Assembly (NCBI GenBank): GCA_028873865.1
Contig: JAPPNI010000029.1
Coordinates: forward strand, 1-64,000
Direction of reading: 5' to 3'
DNA length: 64,000 nucleotides
Origin: Chloroflexota bacterium
GTDB taxonomy: Bacteria; Chloroflexota; Dehalococcoidia; Bin125
The position numbers were made by a program, and so were the translations under genes. Within the stretch, counting starts at the first letter, position 1. Each line of letters opens with the position of its first letter. A model generated the notes under the pieces. The model had not been told where the DNA came from. It searched no databases and saw only the letters and a program-made list of their open reading frames with translations. This document shows, in pieces, positions 25,042 to 34,739 of the stretch.

Positions 25042-26604
25042 GTGAGCTGGCAAGCTGAACTCGACGAGATGGAGCGTCGGGCGCGGTTCGCCCGCCAGAT
25101 GGGCGGGCCCGATAGCGTCGCCTTTCACCACGGTCGGGGCAAGCTCACCGTGCGCGAGCGGATCGATCTGCTGACCGATCCGGGCGGATTCCAGGAGACC
25201 GGCGTGCTGGCCGGCAATCCGCAGTGGGAGGGCGACGAGTTGACCGGTCTGACACCGGCCAACTCGATCGTTGGCGTGGCCCGCATCAACGGCCGCAAGG
25301 TGGCCGTGCAGGGCGACGATTTCACCATCCGCGGCGGCTCGGCCGACGGCATGATCGGGACCAAGGGCGGCTGGGCGCAGCGCCACGCGTACATGAACCG
25401 CATCCCCTATGTCCGTCTGCTCGACGCGACCGGTGGCAGCGTCAAGCATTTCGAGCAGCTCGGCCGCACCTATGTCGTCGGGCCGGAGGTGGGCGGGGGT
25501 ACCGGTGTCGACGATCTGCTCTGGTACATGCCGGTCGTCAACGTCGTGCTCGGCTCGGTCGCCGGCGCGCCGGCGGTGATCGCCGCCGACGGACACTTCA
25601 ACGTGATGGTCAAGGGCACGAGTCAGCTCTTCGTCGGCGGACCGCCCGTGGTCAAGGCCAGCCGCGGACTGGATATCTCCAAAGAAGAACTCGGCGGCGA
25701 GGATGTCCACGTGTACGGCAACGGGGTGGTCCAAAATTTGGCCGAGTCCGAGGCTGAGGCGATGCGGCAGGCGCGCCGATTCCTCAGCTACCTGCCGCAG
25801 AACGTCTGGGAGGCGCCGCCGCGGACCAAACCGACCGACGATCCGGAACGGCGCGAGGAAAAGCTGGTCTCAATCATCCCGCGGAATATTCGCCGTATCT
25901 ACAACGCGCGCCGGATCCTCGACTGGGTGTTGGACAAGGACTCGTTCTTCGAGATCCAGCCGCACTGGGGCAAGTCGCGGATCACCGGACTGGCCCGCGT
26001 CGACGGCTATCCGGTTGGCGTGATGATCAACAACCCGCGCGAGAACGGCGGTTCTCCGAACAAGGCAACCTCAGAGAAGATCATGCGCATGATCTCGCTC
26101 TGCGACACGTTCCACCTCCCGTTGATCTATTTCTGCGACGAGCCTGGATTCTCGGTCGGACCGGCCGACGAGAAATCCGGAATCATCCGCACCGGCGCTC
26201 GACTGATGCTGACCAGCCGACTCTCGCAGATGCCGTACCTGGTCTTCATTACGCGTCAGGCATACGGCGTCGCGGGCGGATTGCAGTATCGGCGAGGCAA
26301 CGCGCTGTACCGGCGCTATGCCTGGCCGTCTGCCCACTGGGGCTCGATGCACATTGAGGGCGGCGTCACGGCTGCCTACCGCCGCGAAATCCGCGAAGCG
26401 GACGACCCGGAGGCGAAGCGTCTGGAAATCGAGGCGCGACTCAATGAGATTCGCTCGCCATTGCGGACGGCCCACGCGTTCGGGATCGAGGACATGATCG
26501 ACCCCCGCGACACGCGGCCGCTGATGGTGGAATTCGTCCGCGACGCGCAATCCTACATCCAACAGAATCTGGGACCGACGGCCCGGATTCCGTATCTGCC
26601 CTGA
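25042..26604 (+). CDS. Acyl-CoA carboxylase carboxyltransferase subunit
   Basis: A 520-residue protein of normal length for PccB/MccB-type subunits, GTG start. It shows KLTVRERIDLLTDPGGFQETG, VQGDDFTIRGGSADG, VVKASRGLDISKEELGGEDVH, and the C-terminal half with ARRILDWVLDKDSFFEIQ, PVGVMINNPRENGG and FITRQAYGVAGG. It transfers CO2 from carboxybiotin to an acyl-CoA such as propionyl- or methylcrotonyl-CoA. A paralogue is cut by the window's left edge. Biotin carboxylase and carrier genes are absent here. The stop lies six bases from the convergent CoA-transferase gene. Confidence 0.92.
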   Translation: MSWQAELDEMERRARFARQMGGPDSVAFHHGRGKLTVRERIDLLTDPGGFQETGVLAGNPQWEGDELTGLTPANSIVGVARINGRKVAVQGDDFTIRGGSADGMIGTKGGWAQRHAYMNRIPYVRLLDATGGSVKHFEQLGRTYVVGPEVGGGTGVDDLLWYMPVVNVVLGSVAGAPAVIAADGHFNVMVKGTSQLFVGGPPVVKASRGLDISKEELGGEDVHVYGNGVVQNLAESEAEAMRQARRFLSYLPQNVWEAPPRTKPTDDPERREEKLVSIIPRNIRRIYNARRILDWVLDKDSFFEIQPHWGKSRITGLARVDGYPVGVMINNPRENGGSPNKATSEKIMRMISLCDTFHLPLIYFCDEPGFSVGPADEKSGIIRTGARLMLTSRLSQMPYLVFITRQAYGVAGGLQYRRGNALYRRYAWPSAHWGSMHIEGGVTAAYRREIREADDPEAKRLEIEARLNEIRSPLRTAHAFGIEDMIDPRDTRPLMVEFVRDAQSYIQQNLGPTARIPYLP

Positions 26605-26609
26605 CGAGG

Positions 26610-27845
26610 TCAGAACGGTGGGGCCCTGTGTGACTCCACCGCCGCGATCGTCGCGTCGTCGTAGCCAAACTCACGCATGATCTCGGCGGTGTGCTCGCCG
26701 AGGTCGGAGAACATGTTCTTGGCAGTTCCCGGCGTGCGGCTGAGTCGAGTTGGGATGCCTGCGACTCGGCGCCGGCCGACGTGCGGGATGTCCTTCTCCA
26801 CGACGTAGCCGTTGACCAGGGCCTGTTCGTCGTCCAGGACTTCTTCATAGCTGAGGACGCGCTGCGCCGTCGCGCCGTCGGGGTGGATGTCGAAGAAGTC
26901 CTGCCACTCTTCGCTGGTCCGGGTCTTCATCATCTTCGCGACGAACGGCCGAACTTGCCTGGCCCGAACCATCGCCTCCGGGTCGCGATGCGGATCGCGG
27001 CCTTCGGGGTAGTTCCAGCGCGGATCGTCGGCCAACTCGGGATTGCCCCCGAACTGGCAGAACTCTCGCCAGGTCTCGTCGCCGCGAATGCCCATGCAGA
27101 AGGCGACGCCGTCGGACGCTTCGTAGATCCCGGTCATGGCCGTGACGATCGGGTGGAATGCACCGTCGCGGGTGGGCAGACTCCCGGTTGCCGAAGTGTG
27201 ATTGATCTCCCAGGCCTGCATCCAGATCATCGCGCCGTAGGACGAGGTCTGAACCTTCTGGCCCAGACCATCGCGCTGACGCGCAACCAACGCGGTGAGT
27301 ATGCCCATGGCCAGCGCCATGGCGCCGCCGGTATCGGCGATGATCGCGCCGGGAATCAGCTGTGGATCGTCGGGCGTTCCCGTGACTCCCGAAATGCCGC
27401 TGCGGGCCTGGGAAAACTGGTCGCTCATGCGGTTCTCTCGGGCGGGACCGTCGGGTCCGAAGCCGTTCGCCGTCGCGTAGACCAGGCCAGGATTGCGCGC
27501 TGAGAGCCGCTCGTAGCCCATGCCGATTCGCTCCAGGGCGGGCTCGCGGTAGTTGCTCAGGAAGACGTCGGCGCTGTCGACCAGCTTGTCGACCAGTTCC
27601 AGGCCGACCTCGGTGTGGATGTCGACGCAGACCGAGCGCTTGCCGTGGGAGGCGCCGATGAACTGCGTGCCGATCGCTTCCGCTGGCAGTTCGTTGTGGT
27701 TGCCCCGGTACCAACGGTTGGCGTCGCCCATCGGCGGCTCCACCTTGATCACGTCGGCGCCCATATCCGACAGATAGCCGCCGGCAGCCGGTCCCTGGAC
27801 GGCGATCGATAGCTCAACGACCCGGATTCCTTCGAGCGCTTCCAT
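26610..27845 (-). CDS. CaiB/BaiF (class III) CoA-transferase, single domain
   Basis: A 411-residue protein starting MEALEGIRVVELSIAVQGPA, the family's N-terminal signature. DVIKVEPPMGD and LSNYREPALERIG follow. The catalytic Asp is Asp171 in PGAIIADTGGAMALAMG, matching Asp169 of formyl-CoA transferase. It moves CoA between carboxylic acids through an Asp-acyl intermediate. The start is the ATG at 27845 with AAGGGA upstream; the longer open frame adds a non-homologous leader. It is divergent from the double-domain relative at 27956. Substrate unknown. Confidence 0.9.
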   Translation of the reverse strand: MEALEGIRVVELSIAVQGPAAGGYLSDMGADVIKVEPPMGDANRWYRGNHNELPAEAIGTQFIGASHGKRSVCVDIHTEVGLELVDKLVDSADVFLSNYREPALERIGMGYERLSARNPGLVYATANGFGPDGPARENRMSDQFSQARSGISGVTGTPDDPQLIPGAIIADTGGAMALAMGILTALVARQRDGLGQKVQTSSYGAMIWMQAWEINHTSATGSLPTRDGAFHPIVTAMTGIYEASDGVAFCMGIRGDETWREFCQFGGNPELADDPRWNYPEGRDPHRDPEAMVRARQVRPFVAKMMKTRTSEEWQDFFDIHPDGATAQRVLSYEEVLDDEQALVNGYVVEKDIPHVGRRRVAGIPTRLSRTPGTAKNMFSDLGEHTAEIMREFGYDDATIAAVESHRAPPF

Positions 27846-27955
27846 GGCAATTCCCTTCCAGGACGTGATCCGGGCGATCGCTAGTATGGCGTAGGCCGCG
27901 CCCGGTTGTCCGCGGAGCAGGGTCGACGCCGGCGACGGCACCGGGCACAAGCTGG

Positions 27956-30352
27956 ATGCGATCCATGACACTTCCGCTACACGGTGTGTACGTGCTCGAT
28001 CTCGCCGATCATCGCGCGGCGCTCGGCAGCCGGATGCTGGCTGACCTTGGCGCGGACGTGACGATGGTCGAGCCGCCCGGCGGCAGCAGCATCCGCCATC
28101 TGGCGCCGTTCGTCGACGACGAGCCGTCGCCCGATGGCAGCTATCAACATCTGTACTTCAACGTCAACAAGCGCTCAGTCGTCCTGGATTGGCGAAGTGA
28201 CGACGGCCTGGCGCGACTGCACGAGCTGGCCAGATCGGCCGACATCCTGATCGAGTCGAATCAGCGCGGCGAGTTTCCGATCACCGAAGTTCGCAAGTCG
28301 AACCCACACCTGATTGTCGTTTCGGCGACGCCGTACGGACAGCGAGGACTGAGATCAGGCTGGCGCGCCACTGATCTGACCGCGACGGCCGCGGGCGGAT
28401 TGCTGCAGGTCAGCGGCGAGCGCCAGGACCCTCCGGTTCACGGGGCGGCGTTTCCCGGACACACGATGACCGGCTTAACCATTGCCTCATCGGCGATGAC
28501 GGCCTTGCACGGACGCGACCGCACTCCTGGTCAACCGGGCTGCCAGATCGATATCTCGATGCAGGAAGCGACCTCTTTCCAGGTGGTGCAGACCTCGAAC
28601 CCGAACATCTGGCGCTGGCGCGGCGAAGCCCCGTATCGTCCGGCGCTGTCCCAGGTCATCCACTGCGCCGACGATCGCTGGATGGCCTGCAACATCTCGC
28701 CGAACCGGCTGCCCGAGTTCATCGCCATGCTGGACGAGGCCGGGGTCGAGCACAATCTCGATCCGGAGAACTGGGAAGTGATCCATCGCGGCGACCGCGC
28801 CGCCTGGCAGTACCTCGAGAATCCACTGCAGGACCTGGCCAAGGACTTGGCGGCGGTCTGGCCGCGGCAGAAGTTGCTCGAACGACTCTGGGCCGCCGGG
28901 ATGCCAGCGATGCCGACGCTGCGCTTCAGCGAGTTCGCGGAATCGGAGCACTACCAGAGTGCGGGGCAGTTCGCGAGCATCGATACGCCGAATGTCGGCA
29001 GGGAGTTGAGTTACTCGAGGAGCCCGCTCGATCCGGTGCAGTCGCCGCTGATGATGCGCCCCGCGCCGCGCCTGGGAGATCACGACGCCGAATCCGCTCG
29101 GCCGACGCGGAGCTGGTCCGACGCTGCCGTCAGCGACTTCCCGAAGATGCCGCTCGCCGGCATCCGCGTACTCGACCTCACCTGGGTTGCGGCCGGTCCG
29201 CTGACGACTCGGCTGATGGCCAATTTCGGCGCTGAGGTCATCAAGGTCGAGTCGAGCGGCGAGCGAATGGATCCGCTGCGGGTCCAGCCGGTCAAGGGCG
29301 AGTTCCACTTCGACCTCCCCGACCTGTACAACGAGGCCAACACCGGGAAGAGATCGGTCACCATCGATCTGGCCAGCGAACGAGGCAAGGATCTGCTGCG
29401 CGAGCTGGTCGCCCAGTGCGACGTGCTGGTCAACAACTACTCGGCCGGATCGTTGGCTCGCATGGGATTCCCCTGGACGGATCTGAAACGGATCAATCCC
29501 GGCCTGATACTGGTTCACTTGCCCGGCGTCGGTGGTGACAGTCCCTGGCGACCGCTGCGGACTCTGGGCAACCTACTCAAGGCGGCCGCGGGGATGAACT
29601 TTCAGATGGGCTATCCCGATCAGCCGCCGCGCGGCATGGGCGTCGCCTATCCCGATTTCACTTCTCCCCACGTCGGCGTGACGGCGATTCTCTCGGCGCT
29701 GCGCGCCCGCGAGGAGAGCGGCGAAGGGCGCGAGATTGAGTTGAGCCAGCTCAGCGCGACGGTCGCCCTGCTTGGGGCGCAGTGGATGCAGTTCGATCAA
29801 CTCGGAGAGGACCTACCGAGGATCGGCAATCGCGATCCCAACATGTGCCCGCACGGCGTCTTTCCGGCGGAGGGCGACGACCAGTGGGTCGCCATTGCCC
29901 TGGAGTGGGACGACCAGTGGTCGGCATTGGCGCGGGCGATTGGTCGCGGCGACTGGTCGGAAAGAGCCGAGTTGCAGACCCTGGTGGGCCGCAAAGCATG
30001 CGAGGATGAGATTGAGGAGGCGATTGCTGAGTGGACCAGCGGACTGAGCAAGTGGGAGGCCGCCGAGCGGATGCAGTCCGTCGGCGTTGCTGCCAGTGCC
30101 GTCGAAGATCTGCGCGACATGATGGACGTCGACGAGCACTTCCGCGATCACTACCAGCGCGTGGAGCAGCCGTCGCACCCGGGATTCGGCATCTGGATTG
30201 ACGCCCCGCCGTGGGAGTTCGCGCACCTGGAACGACGCGTGCTCGAACGTTCCCCAATGCTCGGTGAGCACAACGAAGAGGTCCTTAGCGGGCTGCTCGG
30301 CAAGAGCCAGGAAGAGATTGCCGAGTTGATTGCGGCCGGCGTGGTCGGCTGA
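27956..30352 (+). CDS. Double-domain CaiB/BaiF CoA-transferase
   Basis: A 798-residue protein with two complete class III CoA-transferase domains in tandem. Domain 1 starts at LHGVYVLDLADHRAALGSRM. Domain 2 starts near residue 400 (LAGIRVLDLTWVAAGPLTT). The catalytic Asp is kept in domain 2 (Asp567 in VAYPDFTSPHVG). In domain 1 the matching position is His169 (FPGHTMTGLTIA). Single-domain members form interlocked dimers, so this looks like a fused dimer with one active half. A start at 27965 (MTLPLHG) is equally possible. A similar fusion is at 31382-33874. Confidence 0.88.
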   Translation: MRSMTLPLHGVYVLDLADHRAALGSRMLADLGADVTMVEPPGGSSIRHLAPFVDDEPSPDGSYQHLYFNVNKRSVVLDWRSDDGLARLHELARSADILIESNQRGEFPITEVRKSNPHLIVVSATPYGQRGLRSGWRATDLTATAAGGLLQVSGERQDPPVHGAAFPGHTMTGLTIASSAMTALHGRDRTPGQPGCQIDISMQEATSFQVVQTSNPNIWRWRGEAPYRPALSQVIHCADDRWMACNISPNRLPEFIAMLDEAGVEHNLDPENWEVIHRGDRAAWQYLENPLQDLAKDLAAVWPRQKLLERLWAAGMPAMPTLRFSEFAESEHYQSAGQFASIDTPNVGRELSYSRSPLDPVQSPLMMRPAPRLGDHDAESARPTRSWSDAAVSDFPKMPLAGIRVLDLTWVAAGPLTTRLMANFGAEVIKVESSGERMDPLRVQPVKGEFHFDLPDLYNEANTGKRSVTIDLASERGKDLLRELVAQCDVLVNNYSAGSLARMGFPWTDLKRINPGLILVHLPGVGGDSPWRPLRTLGNLLKAAAGMNFQMGYPDQPPRGMGVAYPDFTSPHVGVTAILSALRAREESGEGREIELSQLSATVALLGAQWMQFDQLGEDLPRIGNRDPNMCPHGVFPAEGDDQWVAIALEWDDQWSALARAIGRGDWSERAELQTLVGRKACEDEIEEAIAEWTSGLSKWEAAERMQSVGVAASAVEDLRDMMDVDEHFRDHYQRVEQPSHPGFGIWIDAPPWEFAHLERRVLERSPMLGEHNEEVLSGLLGKSQEEIAELIAAGVVG

Positions 30353-30381
30353 GCACGTTCAAGCAGGGATGAGGAGCTGAG

Positions 30382-31344
30382 ATGCCGAAGTACGTGATGC
30401 TGCCCCCGATCGATGACGACATCCGCGAATGGGCGCAGCAGATGCGTGAGGCGATTCCGGGTCTTGAGGTGGTGATCGTTGAGGACGAGGCGGACGCTCC
30501 GGAGGCGCTGGCCGACGCGGACGGCGCGTACGGCTGGGTGCCGCCCGAGGTGCTGCCGAATGTCGAGCGGCTGCGGCTGCTGCAGAATCCATTCGCCGGA
30601 CCGCCGGTCGGCTGGTACTACCCGGAACTGGCCGAGCACTCGGTCGTGGTCAGTAATCCGCGCGGGATCTACTCCGATCACATCGCGCATCACATCATGA
30701 TGTACATGCTGGCGCTGTCGCGCGGGCTGCCGTACTACGCGGCTGCTCAGGCAGGGGGCCGCTGGGACCCTCGCGCTCGACAGCGCGGCTACGTCAACCT
30801 GACCGAGTCGACGGTCCTGATCAACGGCGTCGGGGGGATTGGCGCCGAAGCAGCGCGTCTCTGCGCGGCGTTTGGCTGCCGTGTGATCGGGGTCGATCCT
30901 CGGCCAGCGTATGAGATCGAGGGCGAGATCATCGCCCCGTCCGATCTCGATGCGCGCCTGCCTGAGGCCGACTTCGTTGTCACCACGGTTCCACACACGC
31001 CTGAGACCGAGTTCATGTGGCATGCCGATCGCTTCGCGGCGATGAGGAACTCGGCTTACTTCATCAACATCGGCCGCGGCATGACCTGCAAGCTGGACGA
31101 TCTGGTCGCGGCGCTGGACGGCGGCGAAATTGCCGGCGCGGGACTGGACGTGTACGAGATCGAACCGTTGCCGGAAGGTCACCCGCTCTGGCGGATGGAG
31201 AACGTGATCCTCACTCCGCACATTGCCGTGGCCGATGCCGAGAACATTCCCGCGCGACGCTTTGAACTGGTCCTCGAGAACGCGCGGCGTCTGGTCGAGG
31301 GGCGTGAATTTGTCAACGTCGTCGACAAGGAGAAGTGGTACTGA
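30382..31344 (+). CDS. D-2-hydroxyacid dehydrogenase family protein
   Basis: A 320-residue NAD(P)-dependent dehydrogenase. The Rossmann motif is INGVGGIGAEAARLCAAFGC, followed by VIGVDPRPA. FINIGRGMTCKLDDLVAAL, AGLDVYEIEPLPEGHPLW and NVILTPHIAVAD carry the catalytic Arg/Glu/His region. It reduces 2-oxo acids to D-2-hydroxy acids or the reverse. GAGGAG precedes the ATG. It lies 29 bases after the double CoA-transferase in the same direction, so both may act on one hydroxy or oxo acid pathway. The exact substrate is not predictable. Confidence 0.88.
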   Translation: MPKYVMLPPIDDDIREWAQQMREAIPGLEVVIVEDEADAPEALADADGAYGWVPPEVLPNVERLRLLQNPFAGPPVGWYYPELAEHSVVVSNPRGIYSDHIAHHIMMYMLALSRGLPYYAAAQAGGRWDPRARQRGYVNLTESTVLINGVGGIGAEAARLCAAFGCRVIGVDPRPAYEIEGEIIAPSDLDARLPEADFVVTTVPHTPETEFMWHADRFAAMRNSAYFINIGRGMTCKLDDLVAALDGGEIAGAGLDVYEIEPLPEGHPLWRMENVILTPHIAVADAENIPARRFELVLENARRLVEGREFVNVVDKEKWY

Positions 31345-31381
31345 CGCGGCGGCCCGGAAGTTCGCCCGTCTGGGTTGAGCG

Positions 31382-33874
31382 CTAGCGGATCACCTCCTCG
31401 ACCAGGAGCTGGGTGAACTCTTCCTCGCTCAGCCCCATTTCGTTGCGGTAGACCTGTTCGTTGTGTTCGCCGAAGAAGGGGGCTCGGCGGATCGGCAGGC
31501 GCTGGCCGTTCCAGAGGAAGGGCTGGTTCTGGGCCATGAACCTGATTCCGACCGGGTGATCGAACTCGTGGAAGAAGCCCTGCATTGAGGGATCGGTCTC
31601 GACCAAGTCCTCGATGTCCTCGTTGGGACCGGCGGGCACTCCGACTGCTTCGAAGGCGGCTGTCGCCTGCCAGACGTCCTGAGCGCCGGTCCATTCGCTG
31701 ACGGCCGCTTCGATTTCGTCTTCCGCGGCCCTGCGTCCCGCCAGGGTTCGCAGATCGTCCCGGTTGGCCAGATCGTCCCGGCCGATGACGGTGCAGATCT
31801 TGATCCAGTCGACGGTGTCGCGCGCGCTGAGCGCCAGCCAGCGATCGTCGCCGGCGCAGCGGAAGAGTCCGTGCGGGGACATTTCGGGGGAGCGATTACC
31901 TCGTCGCTCAGCCGTGACACCGTTGGCCAGTTGTTCGATCAGTTCGGTGTCGAGCAGGTGGATGCCGGCCTCGTACTGGGGAATCTCGATCTCCTGGCCG
32001 ACGCCGGTGCGATCGCGCTGGATTAAGGCGGAGATGATGGCCGTTGCGGCCAGCGGCCCCAGGGTGAAGTCGGTGTGGAGCAGGACGCCGGTCGGCTTGC
32101 GGTCGGAGGCGCCGGTGTGCGCGGCCAATCCGCAGAGCGCGACGACGCTGTTGCCGATGCCCTTCCACGAAGCCTTCGGTCCCCAGGTGCCCATGACAGG
32201 CAGGCTGCAGACGACGATGCGCGGATTGATCTTCTTAAGGTCGTCGAATCCGAGACCGAGCCGCTTCATCACGCCGCCGGTGAAGTTGTCGGTGACGACA
32301 TCGGCTTCGCGGATCAGGTCGTAGGCGACGCGCAGGCCGTCAGGCGCGTTGAGGTTGAGGTTGATGCTGCGCTTGTCGGTGTTGCAGTCCTGGAAGAAGG
32401 CTCCGGTTTCAATCGTGGGCGGGTCGTGGGCGGGCAGGGCGACGCGGAGTGTGTCGATTCGCGCGTCGGACTCGATCTTGATCACGTCGGCGCCCAGATT
32501 GGCCATCAGCTCGGTCGTCAACGGTCCGGCCGCCTGCCAGCAGAAGTCGATGACCCGGATTCCCTTGAGCGGCAGATTTCCTCGGTCGGCTGTGTGCGCA
32601 GGTCGCGCACCGTCCGCTTCCCTGGGAAGGGAGCGCGGTCGCGAGGCGACTGAGCTGCGGCTGGGGCCGGTAACCAGTCCAGTGCTGACCATTCTCTGGT
32701 ACTTCGCCGCGTCCACGCCGAGCAACTCGGCAAGCACATCGGCCGAATCCGCGCCCAATGTCGGGGCCGGCCCGCCTACCGGTTCGTATCCGGTCGAGTG
32801 GATTGGCAATCGCGGCAAGTCGATTTCGCGGTCGAGTTGTGGATGTTCGACCGCGAGGAACGCGCCGCGTTCGTGCAGGTGCGGGTCCTCGACGATGTCA
32901 CGGGCGGAGTTGACGGGGACGGCGAGGAATCCTCGCGACTGGCCTTCGTAGCAGAGTTCTTCGCGGTCCAGCGAGGCGCAGGCGCGGACGAAGGCCTGGT
33001 AGGTTTTGCCGCCCCACTCAGGGATGTAGATGTCGCCGGGGTACTCCACGCCGATCAGGCCGTCGTAGCCGGAGCGCTCGTAGAGCCACTGGCCGAACGC
33101 GGCCCAGCGCTCGTGAGTGTTGGGTGTGATCCCGAAGGTCAGCCACTTGCCGTCCTTCGACTGCACGAGGGAGGCGATATCGCCGCCGGGACGGAACGCC
33201 TTCTCGCCCATCTGCCGCCAGATGTTTTCGTTGGCGAAGTGGATGGTGGTGGAGAGGATCGCTTCCTGCAGCGAGATGTAGGCGTGACTCGGGCGGTTAG
33301 CAGTGCGGCGGTCGTAGAGCATCGCGGCGCCGGTCGCCGCCGCGACCTGGCTGGCCTGCTTGTAGGCCAGCTTGCCAGCCGGATAGTCGGGGGCGACATC
33401 GGGGAATCCGAGGCCCTGCATCAGTCCGCCAGCGGCGACGCCGACGATGTCGGAGGCGGGCAGGCCCTCGCCGCCGCGTCGGGTGACGACGTCGATCACG
33501 CCCAGGTGGGGATGGACTCGCTGGAGCCGCTCGCGGTCGAAGAAGCGTTGCTCAACCGCCGATTTGTCGAGCGGCGCGAGCAGCAGATCGGCGCTAGCGA
33601 GCAGCCGGTCGATGAGGTCCCAGGCGCCGGGGGCGTCGAAGTTGAGCGCCAGGCTGCGCTTGCCGGCGTTGTAGAGCAGGTGCCGCAGGCCGCTTTCGAC
33701 GTCCTCGCGGCCGTGCAGATGGGGTCCGTTGATGCGCAGCGCGTCGCCGGAGGCCGACTCGACCCGAACCACGTCCGCACCGAAGTCGGAGAGCCAGCGC
33801 GCGCCGAGGGCGAGGCACTCGTCGCTCAGGTCGATGACGACCGAGCCGGCGAGCGGGAGGTCGGAGAGCGCCAT
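31382..33874 (-). CDS. Double-domain CaiB/BaiF CoA-transferase (second copy)
   Basis: An 830-residue fused protein. Domain 1 starts LAGSVVIDLSDECLALGARW; domain 2 starts near residue 420 with LKGIRVIDFCWQAAGPLTTE. The catalytic Asp is present in domain 2 (Asp602 in LLHTDFTLGPLAAT). In domain 1 the matching stretch is KLAYKQASQVAAATG, with Tyr171/Lys172 instead of Asp. The design is thus the same as in the 27956-30352 protein, an N-terminal half without the nucleophile. The ATG overlaps the preceding crotonase stop by one base (TGATG), so they are coupled. Confidence 0.88.
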   Translation of the reverse strand: MALSDLPLAGSVVIDLSDECLALGARWLSDFGADVVRVESASGDALRINGPHLHGREDVESGLRHLLYNAGKRSLALNFDAPGAWDLIDRLLASADLLLAPLDKSAVEQRFFDRERLQRVHPHLGVIDVVTRRGGEGLPASDIVGVAAGGLMQGLGFPDVAPDYPAGKLAYKQASQVAAATGAAMLYDRRTANRPSHAYISLQEAILSTTIHFANENIWRQMGEKAFRPGGDIASLVQSKDGKWLTFGITPNTHERWAAFGQWLYERSGYDGLIGVEYPGDIYIPEWGGKTYQAFVRACASLDREELCYEGQSRGFLAVPVNSARDIVEDPHLHERGAFLAVEHPQLDREIDLPRLPIHSTGYEPVGGPAPTLGADSADVLAELLGVDAAKYQRMVSTGLVTGPSRSSVASRPRSLPREADGARPAHTADRGNLPLKGIRVIDFCWQAAGPLTTELMANLGADVIKIESDARIDTLRVALPAHDPPTIETGAFFQDCNTDKRSINLNLNAPDGLRVAYDLIREADVVTDNFTGGVMKRLGLGFDDLKKINPRIVVCSLPVMGTWGPKASWKGIGNSVVALCGLAAHTGASDRKPTGVLLHTDFTLGPLAATAIISALIQRDRTGVGQEIEIPQYEAGIHLLDTELIEQLANGVTAERRGNRSPEMSPHGLFRCAGDDRWLALSARDTVDWIKICTVIGRDDLANRDDLRTLAGRRAAEDEIEAAVSEWTGAQDVWQATAAFEAVGVPAGPNEDIEDLVETDPSMQGFFHEFDHPVGIRFMAQNQPFLWNGQRLPIRRAPFFGEHNEQVYRNEMGLSEEEFTQLLVEEVIR

Positions 33875-34665
33875 CAGTCCAGACCGGCCTCGTACGGGTG
33901 TTGTCGGTAGAGGTCACTCATGCGGTGGGTGATGAGCTGCATGCGCAGGTCGTCGTCGAGGTGCGGCCAGAGCGAGCGGTTCATCGCTTCCTTCATCGCG
34001 CCGAGGTAGCCGTGCCGCTCGCGGCCCATTGCGGCGAGACGATTGGCCAGCTCGTCGACTTCCTCGCGCAGCTCGCCCGGCTCGGCGACGCTGGTGACCA
34101 GACCCAGCTCGGCGGCTTCGGTTGCGGAGATGAACTGATCGTCGAGGATCAGCCGGGTCGCCTGTTTCAGGCCGAGGTACTTGGGCAGGAAGGCGGTGGC
34201 CGGGATGATCATGCGCAGTCTGGCGTCGGGATCGGCGATGGCGTAGTCGGAGGCGAGCAAGAGGTCGAAGCCGGAGCCCATGCAGTAGCCCTGGACCTGG
34301 GCGATGACCATCTGCGGGATTCGGCGCAGGAGCGACTGCATGCGGAAGTAGGGGTGCCGCTCGAGATTGAAGGCGGCGATGTGCGGGGCGTGATAGGGGT
34401 TCTTCCACGGGTAGTCGGGAATCGTGGCGTCGCCGCCTTCGGAGACGTCGTCGCCGGAGCAGAAGGAGCGTCCCTCGCCGGCGAGGACGAGGACGTGGAC
34501 CGAGGGGTCCCGGCCGACGCGGGTGATGACGTCGACCATCGCGTCGCCGACTTCGGTGTTGATCGCGTTGTGCCGCTCGGGACGGTTGATCGTGAGCCGC
34601 GTGACCGGTCCGTCCTCGACGATGAGTTCGCTGTGTGTTCTGGGTGTTCCGGGTGTGCTGGGCAT
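33874..34665 (-). CDS. Crotonase-fold protein lacking hydratase glutamates
   Basis: A 263-residue enoyl-CoA hydratase/isomerase superfamily protein: LTINRPERHNAIN, FCSGDDVSEGG, YCMGSGFDLLLASDYAIADPDARL. The oxyanion-hole segments are present. The two Glu of true hydratases are not: the first position lies in LRMIIPATAFLP and the second in QATRLILDDQF. It is therefore probably not a hydratase and may be an isomerase, thioesterase, decarboxylase or lyase. It is translationally coupled to the double-domain CoA-transferase, which suggests both act on the same CoA thioester. Confidence 0.86.
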   Translation of the reverse strand: MPSTPGTPRTHSELIVEDGPVTRLTINRPERHNAINTEVGDAMVDVITRVGRDPSVHVLVLAGEGRSFCSGDDVSEGGDATIPDYPWKNPYHAPHIAAFNLERHPYFRMQSLLRRIPQMVIAQVQGYCMGSGFDLLLASDYAIADPDARLRMIIPATAFLPKYLGLKQATRLILDDQFISATEAAELGLVTSVAEPGELREEVDELANRLAAMGRERHGYLGAMKEAMNRSLWPHLDDDLRMQLITHRMSDLYRQHPYEAGLD

Positions 34666-34739
34666 TGGTCCGTCTCCGCTGTCTGGGGCGAAGACTAGAA
34701 CATGGCGGGCACGGTTGGGCCGGGGGCGGGTGATCCGCT

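Noticed and set aside
23971..25734. 587-codon minus-strand open frame
   Set aside because: Antisense to the DppC-like permease and carboxyltransferase genes; His/Asp/Arg-rich composition marks a shadow.
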